Origin: Mucilaginibacter aquariorum
GTDB lineage: Bacteria > Bacteroidota > Bacteroidia > Sphingobacteriales > Sphingobacteriaceae
Assembly: GCF_024498135.1 (NCBI RefSeq)
Contig: NZ_JANHOH010000001.1
Coordinates: 744,001-808,000 of the forward strand
Length of the DNA stretch: 64,000 nucleotides
Reading direction: 5' to 3'
This document shows, one piece after another, positions 8,964-17,406 of the stretch. Position 1 is the stretch's first letter; each line of letters starts with the position of its first letter. The position numbers and the translations under genes were made by a program. A model generated the notes under the pieces. It was not told the origin of the DNA, did not search any database, and worked only from the letters and a program-made list of their open reading frames with translations.

Positions 8964-9755
8964 ATGCAAGCCCTGCACATTATAAAAATAGGCGGAAACG
9001 TAATTGATAACTCAGAGAACCTGCACCGTTTTTTGAAGGATTTCACCGCGCTTGATGGTTACAAGATACTGGTACATGGCGGTGGTAAAGTTGCTACGCA
9101 GATCTCGGAAACCATGGGGATCGAAGCCAAATTGGTTGATGGCAGGCGTATAACCGATATTGATACCCTGCGTATCGTTACCATGGTTTATGCCGGATTG
9201 ATCAATAAAAATATAGTAGCCCAATTACAACGCTATGGTAATAACGCCATAGGCCTTACCGGTGCCGACGGCGATTTTATCCGTGCAAAAAAACGCCCGG
9301 TTAAAACTATTGATTATGGTTTTGCAGGCGATCTGTTCGAAGGATCTATCAATCCGCAAAACATTAGTAAACTGCTTGATGGTGGCTTCACCCCTGTTTT
9401 TTGCGCCTTAACGCACGATGGCGAGGGTCAGCTGTTAAACACCAACGCCGATACTATTGCTTCTGCACTGGCGGTGGCATTATCAGCATTATTTGAAACA
9501 ACACTGGTATACTGTTTTGAAAAGAAAGGTGTATTGCAAGATATTAATGACGAAGACTCGCTTATAAGAGAGATAAACCCCGAACGCTACGAGAAATTAA
9601 AGACCGAGCAGATCATTCATAGTGGTATGCTCCCCAAAATGGATAACGCTTTTACAGCTATATCTTGCGGGGTAAAGGCCGTTATCATAGGGCATTCTGA
9701 CGATCTGGGGCAAATAAAAAATAAACAGGGTTTTGGTACACGTTTAAGTAAATAA
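8964..9755 (+). CDS. argB: acetylglutamate kinase
   Basis: Amino-acid-kinase-family enzyme phosphorylating N-acyl-glutamate, the second step of arginine synthesis. It has 263 residues. The phosphate-binding 'KIGGN' is at residues 8-12, the glycine-rich 'LVHGGGKVATQ' follows, and 'NTNADTIASALA' is the conserved ATP/substrate segment. The acyl form used is probably succinyl, in keeping with argF'. It lies 3.8 kb downstream of argF', after two plus-strand and two minus-strand genes, and is followed after 2 bp by proC. Confidence 0.95.
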   Translation: MQALHIIKIGGNVIDNSENLHRFLKDFTALDGYKILVHGGGKVATQISETMGIEAKLVDGRRITDIDTLRIVTMVYAGLINKNIVAQLQRYGNNAIGLTGADGDFIRAKKRPVKTIDYGFAGDLFEGSINPQNISKLLDGGFTPVFCALTHDGEGQLLNTNADTIASALAVALSALFETTLVYCFEKKGVLQDINDEDSLIREINPERYEKLKTEQIIHSGMLPKMDNAFTAISCGVKAVIIGHSDDLGQIKNKQGFGTRLSK

Positions 9756-9757
9756 CA

Positions 9758-10573
9758 ATGGAAACACAACAGCATATAGCCATTTTAGGCAGTGGTAATA
9801 TTGGCCTTGCATTGGCAAAAGGATTAGTAAAAGCAGGAATATTTACCCCGCAGCAAATTACGCTTACCCGCCGTAATATAGCAGCCCTTGCTGCACTGGC
9901 AGATGAAGGGTACAACGTAACCAGTAACAATGCCGAAGCCGTTACCAAAGCGGATATTGTAGTACTGGCCATCCTTCCGCAACAATTAAACAAATTACTG
10001 GACGAGATAAAACCTGCCGCTAATCAAACCAAACACCTGCTTATATCCGTAGTGTCGGGTGTTAGTTGCCAGGATATTCGCAATCAGCTGGGTTTAGATG
10101 TGCAGGTGATCCGCGCCATGCCTAATACTGCTATAGCCATAGGACACAGTATGACCTGTATTGCTACCGATAATGCCTCTGCAGCTAACGTAAGCCTGGT
10201 ATTATCGTTGTTTGATACAGTCGGTGTAAGCATCCAGATAAACGAGGAGTTGATGACATCGGCAACAGCGCTTTGCGCTTGTGGTATCGCGTTCTTCCTG
10301 CGTTCTATTCGTGCCGCATCGCAAGGTGGTACCGAAATAGGTTTCCATGCGCATGATGCCCTTAAAATGGCTGCCCAAACAGCCAAAGGCGCGGCAGACC
10401 TGTTATTACAACTGGCATCGCACCCCGAGCAGGAAATTGATAAGGTTACATCGCCAAAAGGCTGTACCATAGCCGGCCTTAACGAGATGGAACACAACGG
10501 ATTTAGTTCGGCTATGATAAAGGGTATCAAAGTTTCTGCAGAAAAAGCAGGCGCGCTTTATAAAAGCGAGTAA
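9758..10573 (+). CDS. proC: pyrroline-5-carboxylate reductase
   Basis: NAD(P)H-dependent enzyme for the last step of proline synthesis. It has 271 residues with an N-terminal Rossmann motif 'ILGSGNIGLALAKGL', 'VIRAMPNTAIAIGHSM', and the C-terminal signature 'VTSPKGCTIAGLNEME' of the P5C reductase helical domain. It starts 2 bp after argB, so glutamate-derived arginine and proline synthesis are coupled at the transcript level. A strong hairpin follows immediately. Identification is secure. Confidence 0.96.
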   Translation: METQQHIAILGSGNIGLALAKGLVKAGIFTPQQITLTRRNIAALAALADEGYNVTSNNAEAVTKADIVVLAILPQQLNKLLDEIKPAANQTKHLLISVVSGVSCQDIRNQLGLDVQVIRAMPNTAIAIGHSMTCIATDNASAANVSLVLSLFDTVGVSIQINEELMTSATALCACGIAFFLRSIRAASQGGTEIGFHAHDALKMAAQTAKGAADLLLQLASHPEQEIDKVTSPKGCTIAGLNEMEHNGFSSAMIKGIKVSAEKAGALYKSE

Positions 10574-10586
10574 TCTTATATCAAAA

Positions 10587-10625
10587 TGTGGTGCGATAGC
10601 GAAGATCCTTCGTTATCGCACCACA
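10587..10625. terminator. strong hairpin between convergent proC and threonine-aldolase-like gene
   Basis: An 18-bp stem (10587-10604 with 10608-10625) closed by a 3-base loop, perfect but for one G:U pair. It lies between two convergent genes, so it can end transcription from both sides. It has no long T-tract on either strand; termination is inferred from position and stem strength. Confidence 0.7.
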
Positions 10626-10629
10626 GAGT

Positions 10630-11811
10630 TTAAACCTTCGCCACCTTCAAAGCATCGTCAAAGGCACTTATAATTCGCTGGTTATCCTGCCTCAACAAGG
10701 TTTCGTTAACGCGGATCTGGGTTGTGCCTTTTTGTGCCCTCAACATTACCTGATACTTATCTGCCAGTGTTTTACTAAACAGCCTGGCATCAACGCCTGT
10801 AAGTTCCATATTGAAAATATTAGAACCATTTGGTATGGCGGTAATCTTCACTCCCGGTAACTTATTCAATCCCGCAAAAAGCTCTTTTGATTTATCTGCC
10901 GATCTTTTCAGTCGATCCTCCAATCCGTTTAAATTGTGCAACGCCATTGCCGCGTTACCCCAGCTGCTAAAAGTTGTACCGCCATGTATTTTTATAAGGT
11001 GTTCCATGTGGCTTATGGTTTCTTTATCGCCACATAAAACAGCGCCGCCGGCCGCGCCCAGATATTTGTAAAGAGATATGTAAACGGTATCAAAGTAAGA
11101 GGAATACTCTTTTAGCGATACTCCGTTAAAAGCCATTGCCAGGAATATACGCGCACCATCTAAATGCAGCTTGTATCCCTTCTGGCGGCACCACGCCGAT
11201 ATCTTCCTGATCTCTTCTAATGGCACAAACTTACCATCGCACCTGCGAACCGGATTTTCAATAGCAATAGTGCCTATGCCGCTTTTAAACACCTCACCCT
11301 GGTTGTGATAATTAACTGCCTGCTGCAATTGCTCCAACGTGAAATGGGCCTCGCCCTGCGCTACTGGTATTAAACGTTTATTAAAAACAGATTGCGCCGA
11401 ATCGCCCTCATCACGATAAATATGGCTGGTTTCCTGCACAAATATTTTAGTGTTTTCGCCGCTAAGCACAGATATAGCTAACTGATTAGCCATTGTGCCC
11501 GATGGCATGTAGATACTGGCGGGCTTACCGGTCAAACCAGCAAATTGTTCGCATAGTTGTGCAACCGCCCCACCGCCACCATAAAAGTCCATTTTTATGG
11601 GTTGGGCAGCGTTTATTTCCTGTAACTTGTTAATGTATTCGGCGGGTTGGTAAAATGGCCCATCATCATTAAAGCTTACGGTTTCATTTGCGGCAGGCTG
11701 CAAGTTTGGGCTTTCACTTGCGAATGCCTTTGCGGCAATGCCTGGCAAAAGAGTAGGTAAAACTGTTAAGCCGGATAGCTTCAAAAAGTTTCTTCTTTTT
11801 AAGTCGTTCAT
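10630..11811 (-). CDS. threonine-aldolase-family PLP enzyme with twin-arginine signal
   Basis: Fold-type I PLP enzyme of the beta-eliminating lyase / low-specificity L-threonine aldolase family. Family marks are 'SGTMANQLAISVL', 'HLDGARIFLAMAF' with the PLP aspartate, and the Schiff-base lysine in 'ISLYKYLGAAGG'. Unusually, the N-terminus reads 'MNDLKRRNFLKLSG' followed by a hydrophobic stretch and AKAFA, a good Tat signal, implying export of the folded holoenzyme. The ATG at 11811 was chosen because it begins the signal; the frame is open much further upstream but lacks family features. The protein has 393 residues. Substrate is uncertain. Confidence 0.85.
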   Translation of the reverse strand: MNDLKRRNFLKLSGLTVLPTLLPGIAAKAFASESPNLQPAANETVSFNDDGPFYQPAEYINKLQEINAAQPIKMDFYGGGGAVAQLCEQFAGLTGKPASIYMPSGTMANQLAISVLSGENTKIFVQETSHIYRDEGDSAQSVFNKRLIPVAQGEAHFTLEQLQQAVNYHNQGEVFKSGIGTIAIENPVRRCDGKFVPLEEIRKISAWCRQKGYKLHLDGARIFLAMAFNGVSLKEYSSYFDTVYISLYKYLGAAGGAVLCGDKETISHMEHLIKIHGGTTFSSWGNAAMALHNLNGLEDRLKRSADKSKELFAGLNKLPGVKITAIPNGSNIFNMELTGVDARLFSKTLADKYQVMLRAQKGTTQIRVNETLLRQDNQRIISAFDDALKVAKV

Positions 11812-11905
11812 TGTGCAGGTAGTTTGGGTTAATTGCTTGCTTCTAATATAATGCTTTTGATTGTAAATGATTATTATTGCCCTAACCATTATACAACAAC
11901 CTATT

Positions 11906-12679
11906 ATGAAAATAAGATGCTCGCAATACATAAAAGTTACTTTACTGCTAAGCATTATTTTATTTAGCGCTTTCCAGTTAAATAAATTCAAAAAAGTAAA
12001 TATTGTATTCATTGGCGATAGTATTACCGCCGGCTCCGAAAACAAGACCGAAATGCAGCCATCTGTTTATGTGATCGCCTATTTAAAGGACCAAATGAAG
12101 ATTGATGCTACCCAAAGTAACCAGGGAGTAAGCGGGCATACCACACTTGATTTTTTACCCGGCGACAATGATTTTAAAAACACTATACAAGCGGCAGATG
12201 CTTTTTATACCGATAAAGACGCACAACTGATGTTTTCGATAATGTTGGGCACCAATGACAGTGCCGTAAAAGGCACACACGGCGCACCTGTTTCACCAGA
12301 TCAATATCGTACAAACTTAAATACTATTATTACCGAACTGTTAAAGCGTTATCCAAATAGTAAAGTGATCATTAACCACCCTTTATGGTATAGCCCTAAT
12401 ACGCAAAACAATTCTGTTTATTTAGCCGAAGGATTAGAAAGGCTACAAACTTATTTCCCACAGATTGATTTGCTTGTTAAAAATTATAGCACAATAAACC
12501 CAGGCCACGTGTTTGTAGGAGATACACAGGGTTTTGATTACTTTAAGAAAAACTATAAAGATGCTGCGTTACATGAACAAGGACGGCAAGGTATTTTTTA
12601 CCTGCATCCTAACCAGAAAGGCGCTGCCCGTTTAGGGAAACTTTGGGGCAAGGCCATCTACAAGGTGTTGTATAAGTAA
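11906..12679 (+). CDS. SGNH/GDSL-family hydrolase
   Basis: Secreted or membrane-anchored esterase/acetylesterase of the SGNH fold. The protein from the ATG at 11906 has 257 residues and a hydrophobic N-terminal segment (about residues 7-22) that acts as a signal anchor. Block I is 'FIGDSITAGS' with the nucleophilic serine, block III is 'LGTNDS', and the catalytic Asp/His region is 'FYLHPNQKGAARLG'. SGNH hydrolases of this type often deacylate sugars. A start at 11867 would add 13 residues before the signal and is less likely. It is divergent from the threonine-aldolase-like gene. Confidence 0.88.
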   Translation: MKIRCSQYIKVTLLLSIILFSAFQLNKFKKVNIVFIGDSITAGSENKTEMQPSVYVIAYLKDQMKIDATQSNQGVSGHTTLDFLPGDNDFKNTIQAADAFYTDKDAQLMFSIMLGTNDSAVKGTHGAPVSPDQYRTNLNTIITELLKRYPNSKVIINHPLWYSPNTQNNSVYLAEGLERLQTYFPQIDLLVKNYSTINPGHVFVGDTQGFDYFKKNYKDAALHEQGRQGIFYLHPNQKGAARLGKLWGKAIYKVLYK

Positions 12680-12683
12680 CAGG

Positions 12684-12884
12684 TTAATCCTGCTCGTTTT
12701 GTTTTTTATCGGGCGGGGTAGAAACTATCTCGCCAAATTCGTTTACGTAAGCCATCATGCCATCCATATCGCCGCCTGACGAGTTTTCCTGGCGCTCCTG
12801 TTTACGCTGAGCCTTGTCCTCTTTCTTTTTTTGCCGGTTTTTTTCCAATTGTTTTTTCATGAAGGTTGCCTGCGATTTTGCCAT
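12684..12884 (-). CDS. small highly charged protein (66 aa)
   Basis: A 66-residue protein, Lys/Glu/Gln-rich in the first half (a predicted helix) and ending in 'MMAYVNEFGEIVSTPPD'. This resembles the short charged proteins that in many Bacteroidota sit next to, or are fused with, cold-shock-domain proteins; no cold-shock gene is adjacent here. It converges with the SGNH hydrolase gene with a 4-bp gap. A terminator-like hairpin lies only about 20 nt upstream of its start (12905-12938), suggesting regulated expression. Function unknown; RNA-related by resemblance only. Confidence 0.75.
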   Translation of the reverse strand: MAKSQATFMKKQLEKNRQKKKEDKAQRKQERQENSSGGDMDGMMAYVNEFGEIVSTPPDKKQNEQD

Positions 12885-12904
12885 ATTTTATCTGGATTAG
12901 TGAA

Positions 12905-12938
12905 TAAAAAAAGCATCCGCTTGGGAAAGCGGATGCTT
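12905..12938 (-). terminator. terminator-like hairpin just upstream of the 66-aa gene
   Basis: A perfect 12-bp stem (12911-12922 with 12927-12938) with a 4-base loop. On the minus strand it is followed by a run of at least six T. It therefore has intrinsic-terminator form for leftward transcription, yet it ends about 20 nt before the start codon at 12884. Either it ends an upstream small RNA or it is a leader attenuator. Confidence 0.65.
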
Positions 12939-13267
12939 TGTAAGGTGACAATATAGTCATTTTAAACGGATTTTCGTTTAAATAAAATCCTTTAAGCTTA
13001 ATTTAAAACCATACTAGGCTGTATATCAGCGCATAGCAATGCGTAACAAATAGCTATTTATAATTTACATTTATTAAATATCTTAAAATCCACCGATTTT
13101 AAATAAATAAAGGTTAGCTTTAAGAAATTCCTTCCCATACACAAAGTAATTTATTTAGGCATTGCCAATTTCTGATAAGGTAATATTAAGCTTTGGCTAA
13201 TGAATACCTGCAGATGATTGCCATTACAAATATTAGCAGATCATAACATCAATTAACACACAATACA
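12939..13267. other. AT-rich gap without recognisable gene
   Basis: No open frame of note. If the hairpin at 12905-12938 terminates a transcript, the leader or small RNA must start here on the minus strand. No perfect TAnnTTTG box was found; the nearest is a TTACTTTG on the minus strand near 13142-13149. Confidence 0.4.
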
Positions 13268-13393
13268 ATGAGTAAAGACAGAAAAACGGTTAAGGAAACA
13301 AAAAAGGCACCTACCGTAAACGTAAACAAAAAGCAATCAGCATATCAATCAGGTAAAGGTTCGGCTTCTTCGGATCTATCAAGCAAAAAATAA
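13268..13393 (+). CDS. 41-aa lysine/serine-rich small protein
   Basis: ATG at 13268 and TAA at 13391-13393 encode 41 residues: a basic first half and a Ser/Gly/Lys tail ending SSKK. There is no hydrophobic segment. It stands 4 bp before the next gene, so the two are probably co-translated. Not recognised; support is only the close packing and the clean start and stop. Confidence 0.4.
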   Translation: MSKDRKTVKETKKAPTVNVNKKQSAYQSGKGSASSDLSSKK

Positions 13394-13397
13394 TTAA

Positions 13398-13721
13398 ATG
13401 AGTGAACAAACTATCGAGACACAAACCAAAATGTATCTTTATGATCTGACCAACCTTGCCAAAGAGCATGGTTTTAAGGCAGATGATAATTGGGAATTTA
13501 GCATGGTTACCAATGCCGACAGGATAAAGATCCAAAAGAACTACTACCCTACTAATGCAACCAAAATAGTCCCGGAAATATTGCTGCAGGTATTAAATTC
13601 GGTTAAAGCCGGGCTTAAACAATCGTATACCCGTGATGATAGCCAAATTGATAAACGGACTATCATTGCCGATGAATTGGATTATCTGGTTGCGTTTAAC
13701 CCTAAAAGACCAAGAACGTAA
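13398..13721 (+). CDS. uncharacterised 107-aa protein
   Basis: Soluble 107-residue protein with no recognised domain. It has an N-terminal helix-rich part ('MYLYDLTNLAKEHGFKADD') and a lysine/arginine-rich tail ending KRPRT. It follows the 41-aa gene by 4 bp and converges with the PhoH gene. A fragment of the common repeat 'TTCGACAAGCTCAGACTGAC' lies just downstream (13742-13761). Function unknown. Confidence 0.6.
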   Translation: MSEQTIETQTKMYLYDLTNLAKEHGFKADDNWEFSMVTNADRIKIQKNYYPTNATKIVPEILLQVLNSVKAGLKQSYTRDDSQIDKRTIIADELDYLVAFNPKRPRT

Positions 13722-13781
13722 GCAGTGCCCTTGTGCACAAGTCTTCGACAAGCTCAGACTGACATTGACGCTGTCAAAATA

Positions 13782-15173
13782 TTACAGCAACTCCGTGGCT
13801 AAATTAGCCAGCTCGCTCCTTTCACCTTTTTGCAAGGTGATATGAGCGTAAAGCGGATGCCCTTTCGCCTTATCTATAAGGTACGATAAACCATTACTCT
13901 CTGCATCAAGGTACGGGGTATCTATCTGGTAAATATCACCGGTGAACACAAATTTACTGTTTTCGCCTGCGCGGGATATGATGGTTTTCACCTCGTGCGG
14001 GGTTAAGTTCTGCGCCTCATCAACAATAAAGAAGATCTTGCTTAGTGTACGCCCACGGATGAATGCCAGCGGGGTAATAGATATTTTATCATTTGCCACT
14101 AACTCATCAAGTTTGGCCTGCATCTTTTCATCGTCGACAAACTGATCTTTAATAAATTTCAGATTGTCCCATATCGGGGCCATGTATGGGTCTATTTTTG
14201 ATTTTATATCGCCCGGCAAAAAGCCAATATCTTTATTACTTAACGGTATTATAGGCCGGGTTACAAATATCTGTCGGTAATGTTTACGTTGCTCCAAGGC
14301 ACTGGCTAAGGCTAATAGGGTCTTACCAGTACCGGCGTTGCCCTGTATAGTTACCAGCTTAATATCGGGGTGTAGCAGCGCATGTATAGCAAAAGCCTGC
14401 TCTGTATTACGTGGAAATATATTCAACACCGGCTGCTCGGTAACTTTTTCCAGTTGCCCGCTTTGGGAATTGTAAAAGCCCGATGCCGACCCATTTTTGC
14501 TGTTTAATACATAGAACTGATTTCCAGCCTTGGGGTCGATGCCCAGGTCATTGATGGGCAAGCTATCGTTTTTATTGAGTTTGCCTAATAGCTTTTCGGT
14601 AATTTTATTTAAAACGGTTTTGCCGGTATAAAGCTCTTCCAGATTTTTTACCTTACCTGTTTCATAATCTTCTGCATACAGGTTAAGCGATTTTGCTTTC
14701 AGCCGCAAGCATATGTCTTTCGATACCAGGATCACTTTCCTGTCGGGATGTTCAAACTGAACACCCAGGGCGGCGTTTAGTATGCGATGATCTATCTTAT
14801 CAGATCCAAAAACAACTTCGGCATCGGCGCTGGCATTTTTAACATCCATTATCACCTTAAAACAACCTTTGCTTTTACCGTTAAGTGGTAGCCACTGGTT
14901 TATAAGCCTGTTGCGCGACATGTCGTCCATTATCCTTATAAAGCTGCGTGCCTCAAAATTGCGGGTATCATTACCGCTCTTCATGTTGTCCAGCTCTTCC
15001 AGTACCTGTATGGGTATGGCTACATCATGTTCCTGGAAGTTCTCAAAGGCGTTGTGGTCATAAAGTATAACCGAGGTATCCAGCACAAATATTTTCTTCT
15101 TTCCGTCTGTTTTTCCTGTAGATTCCATCATCAAGGCTAAATTAGGTATTTTGGATTGAAAAGCCTCATTCAA
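13782..15173 (-). CDS. PIN domain-PhoH ATPase fusion
   Basis: A 463-residue two-domain protein. Residues about 28-160 form a PIN domain ('FVLDTSVILYDHNAF', with acidic residues further on), a metal-dependent RNase fold. The C-terminal half is a PhoH P-loop ATPase with 'IQGNAGTGKTLLALA' (Walker A) and 'FFIVDEAQNLTPHE' (Walker B). PIN-PhoH proteins are known as RNA helicase-RNases, often toxin-related in Actinobacteria; in Bacteroidota they are stand-alone chromosomal genes of unclear role. Upstream lies a 1.3-kb gene-free stretch, so it may have a long leader. Family call is firm, cellular role is not. Confidence 0.92.
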   Translation of the reverse strand: MNEAFQSKIPNLALMMESTGKTDGKKKIFVLDTSVILYDHNAFENFQEHDVAIPIQVLEELDNMKSGNDTRNFEARSFIRIMDDMSRNRLINQWLPLNGKSKGCFKVIMDVKNASADAEVVFGSDKIDHRILNAALGVQFEHPDRKVILVSKDICLRLKAKSLNLYAEDYETGKVKNLEELYTGKTVLNKITEKLLGKLNKNDSLPINDLGIDPKAGNQFYVLNSKNGSASGFYNSQSGQLEKVTEQPVLNIFPRNTEQAFAIHALLHPDIKLVTIQGNAGTGKTLLALASALEQRKHYRQIFVTRPIIPLSNKDIGFLPGDIKSKIDPYMAPIWDNLKFIKDQFVDDEKMQAKLDELVANDKISITPLAFIRGRTLSKIFFIVDEAQNLTPHEVKTIISRAGENSKFVFTGDIYQIDTPYLDAESNGLSYLIDKAKGHPLYAHITLQKGERSELANLATELL

Positions 15174-15588
15174 AGCCTTTCTCAGCGGTGCAAACGCGTA
15201 AAATACTTTCAGCTTAATTAGGAGACTCCTATGGAGCCAAGGGAGAATTCTGATAACCTATAAACAGGATGCTCCCCCGGAGCAAATACGCCAGTTTAAG
15301 CGACTACGCTTGAATGAATGCAATTAAGAGTGTCCACGTTCTCATAACAACAAATGATCATTCAGCGTGGACGCTGAATATATTTAAAGTTAAGCGAGGA
15401 CGCTTGACTTGGCGGGGAAAGAATCGCACAGGCCCATACTTTGCAGAATAAAAAAAGCCCTTAAAATAGGAAAACGGAAGCCTCTTCTTTCGAAATGACT
15501 CCCGTTTTTCCCGACTCTATGAATGACCGTAGCCATCATAAAGCATCAAGTTTTGTGTAAAATTAACCGACCCGATCTCCTCTTTGTT

Positions 15589-15866
15589 GTTGCGAACGCT
15601 GATGTCTCTTTATTCAAATGAATTCCGACTCTCAATTGTTAACACGTCTGCTGATTTTGTCTGTCTCCTTGCGGATGTGACGCCTTCAAATTCGTTCCGT
15701 ATGTATTCTTCTTTCCTCTTGCGAGTGCTGATGAGTCATTACATCTGCGAATATTGATCTTGTCCTTCTCCCTTGGGGAAGTCGACTCTGTCGTTATTCG
15801 TGCAACGCTGATCCTCTTTATTCTTATGAATGCCGATGTCTCTTTGTTACGCTAACGCTGATTGCT
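15589..15866 (-). repeat. degenerate repeats of a GCTGAT-nTCTCTTT unit
   Basis: Repeated phrases of the form 'cgnaacgctgatntctcttt' and 'attcnnatgaatnccgat' recur about every 26-45 bp: at 15591-15633, around 15647-15680, 15721-15760, and twice in 15801-15865. On the minus strand each copy reads as purine-rich 'aaagagacatcagcgtt'. Copies at 15591-15633 and 15801-15842 are the closest. All frames contain stops, so it is not coding. Confidence 0.55.
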
Positions 15867-16154
15867 TCAAGGTCATTATTTTGTTTGCCTTTCTCCGTAG
15901 AGTTTTGCAAAGCCCATAATACCTATCTAATCACTTTCCGGGATAAATTGCTTTCGCATTTTATTCCCTTCATGTAATTCAGGTACTTCCCTGATCTTTA
16001 GTTCCCCCGAAGGTTCACCCGATTCAGTTTCTGTAATCCTGTAAGGCTGTCAAAGTACGTCGTTCTTGATAAATACAATATCGGGACTATTATTCTTTTT
16101 GTCAAGTGTTTTTTGAAATTTCTTTTTAACACGTTATTAACATTTATTAAAGGT

Positions 16155-16223
16155 TTATCCACAGGTTATATATAGCAATTTACACTTCAAGTAATAGATT
16201 TATAAACATCGCCCTTATCCACA
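16155..16223. other. two perfect DnaA boxes in AT-rich DNA (possible oriC)
   Basis: TTATCCACA occurs exactly at 16155-16163 and 16215-16223, in the same orientation and 60 bp apart. A palindrome GGTTTAAACC (16230-16239) and AT-rich stretches follow, which could unwind. The flanking genes are divergent. Two boxes are suggestive, not proof; oriC in this phylum need not sit beside dnaA. Confidence 0.4.
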
Positions 16224-16466
16224 GCGACCGGTTTAAACCAAATAATTACTTAAATTAAAAAAGGCGTAAGATTAAGATAAATCAGATTTTTTCAGTCAAA
16301 TACGTACCATTCTTTAGTTTTGAAAACGGATAAAAGCCTCCAATTCTAAAAAGAAGTATATAGATCAGGACATATTAATAACGGGAAAGTATCGTTTAAA
16401 ACAAAACGGACTACATCTTATTAAACATGTAGTATCTTTAGATAAAGATTGAATCGCCATAAAAAT

Positions 16467-17345
16467 ATGGATACCAGCGAGGTTGAGCGTTTAATAAAAA
16501 TAAGCAGAGAACACCCTTTACTGCCCGAAACTTATATCCCCTGGCAACTGGAACCCATGCCCGATGATATTTTTTTGCCCGAACTGCTCACCTCTTTACA
16601 AGGCCTCGAAATTTATGACACCCTTACCCCCACCCAAAAGCTGGAATTGGGCCGGCACGAACTGGTTCAGGTAATAGCATCATATGCCTGGGGCGAAGGC
16701 TTGTTTTGTGTATTTATGACCAGGCACCTGCTTACATTATCGGCCGATAATGTAGAACATCAATTTTTGCTGCGGGAGTTGATAGAAGAGTTTCGCCACC
16801 AGGAAATGTTTGCGCAGGCTATAGCCAAATTAGGTGGTAAGCCTATCCAACAGAACCGGATGCATAAGTTTTTAGGTGAGTTTAGTAATAAATACCTGCC
16901 GGCAGACTACCTGTTTATGGGCAGTGTAGCGGTTGAACTGGTTACAGATGTTTATGGTAACCATGCCCGGAAATCGCCGTCTGTTTACCCGGTTATAAAG
17001 AAGATGTTTGATCTGCATAATATTGAAGAGGCCAGGCATATACTTTTTACAAAAAGCCTGTTAAAAACATACGCCGCAAAAGCGGGGTACATTAAGCGGA
17101 CCATGTATAGTTATATCATACTATTCAATATTTTATTTGTGCGTACCATGTACGTAAAAAGAGAAATATACGAGCGCATTGGCATGAAGGACCCGGATGC
17201 TGTTTATAAAATAGCTGTCACCAACTTTAAACAAAAGTTCGCCGATACCTGCCTTGAAGATATTATAGATTTTGTGGGCGAGTGGAAAGGATTTAATACA
17301 ACCACGCGCTGGGCATGGCGGTTACTATTGAATGCCAAAGTTTAA
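16467..17345 (+). CDS. AurF-like non-haem diiron protein
   Basis: Resembles the diiron oxygenase family of p-aminobenzoate N-oxygenase AurF. The all-helical 292-residue protein carries two ExxH metal motifs, 'LIEEFRHQEMF' (about residue 115) and 'NIEEARHILF' (about residue 190), plus the earlier glutamate in 'YAWGEGLF'. These are the ligand spacings of the ferritin-like diiron fold. AurF-type enzymes oxygenate amines or fatty acyl chains; the substrate here is unknown. The ATG at 16467 is preferred over a TTG at 16449. It sits right of the DnaA-box region, perhaps expressed from the TATCTTTA box. Confidence 0.78.
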   Translation: MDTSEVERLIKISREHPLLPETYIPWQLEPMPDDIFLPELLTSLQGLEIYDTLTPTQKLELGRHELVQVIASYAWGEGLFCVFMTRHLLTLSADNVEHQFLLRELIEEFRHQEMFAQAIAKLGGKPIQQNRMHKFLGEFSNKYLPADYLFMGSVAVELVTDVYGNHARKSPSVYPVIKKMFDLHNIEEARHILFTKSLLKTYAAKAGYIKRTMYSYIILFNILFVRTMYVKREIYERIGMKDPDAVYKIAVTNFKQKFADTCLEDIIDFVGEWKGFNTTTRWAWRLLLNAKV

Positions 17346-17406
17346 TTTAACCACAAATAATCTTGTTTTCAACCAGCATTATTATCTTAGCTTTAAATAA
17401 ATAACA

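Larger units (their letters stand above)
15174..16466. other. 1.3-kb gene-free region between divergent phoH and AurF-like genes
   Basis: Neither strand carries a convincing gene. The left part has short repeated phrases such as 'cttgaatgaatg' and 'gagtgtccacgtt'. The middle is strongly pyrimidine-rich on the plus strand and holds a degenerate repeat array. The right third is AT-rich with two perfect DnaA boxes. The region could combine a long phoH leader or non-coding RNA with a DnaA-binding or origin-like segment. A TATCTTTA box at 16433-16440 may serve the gene to the right. Confidence 0.6.

Noticed and set aside
10084-10530. 148-codon open frame antisense to proC
   Set aside because: Complete overlap with a secure gene; typical shadow of its codon use.
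15174-16466. CRISPR array in the long gene-free region
   Set aside because: The repeats are degenerate and unevenly spaced, without unique spacers, and no cas genes are nearby.
15174-16466. tmRNA, RNase P or SRP RNA in the long gap
   Set aside because: The characteristic conserved stretches of these RNAs were not found on either strand.
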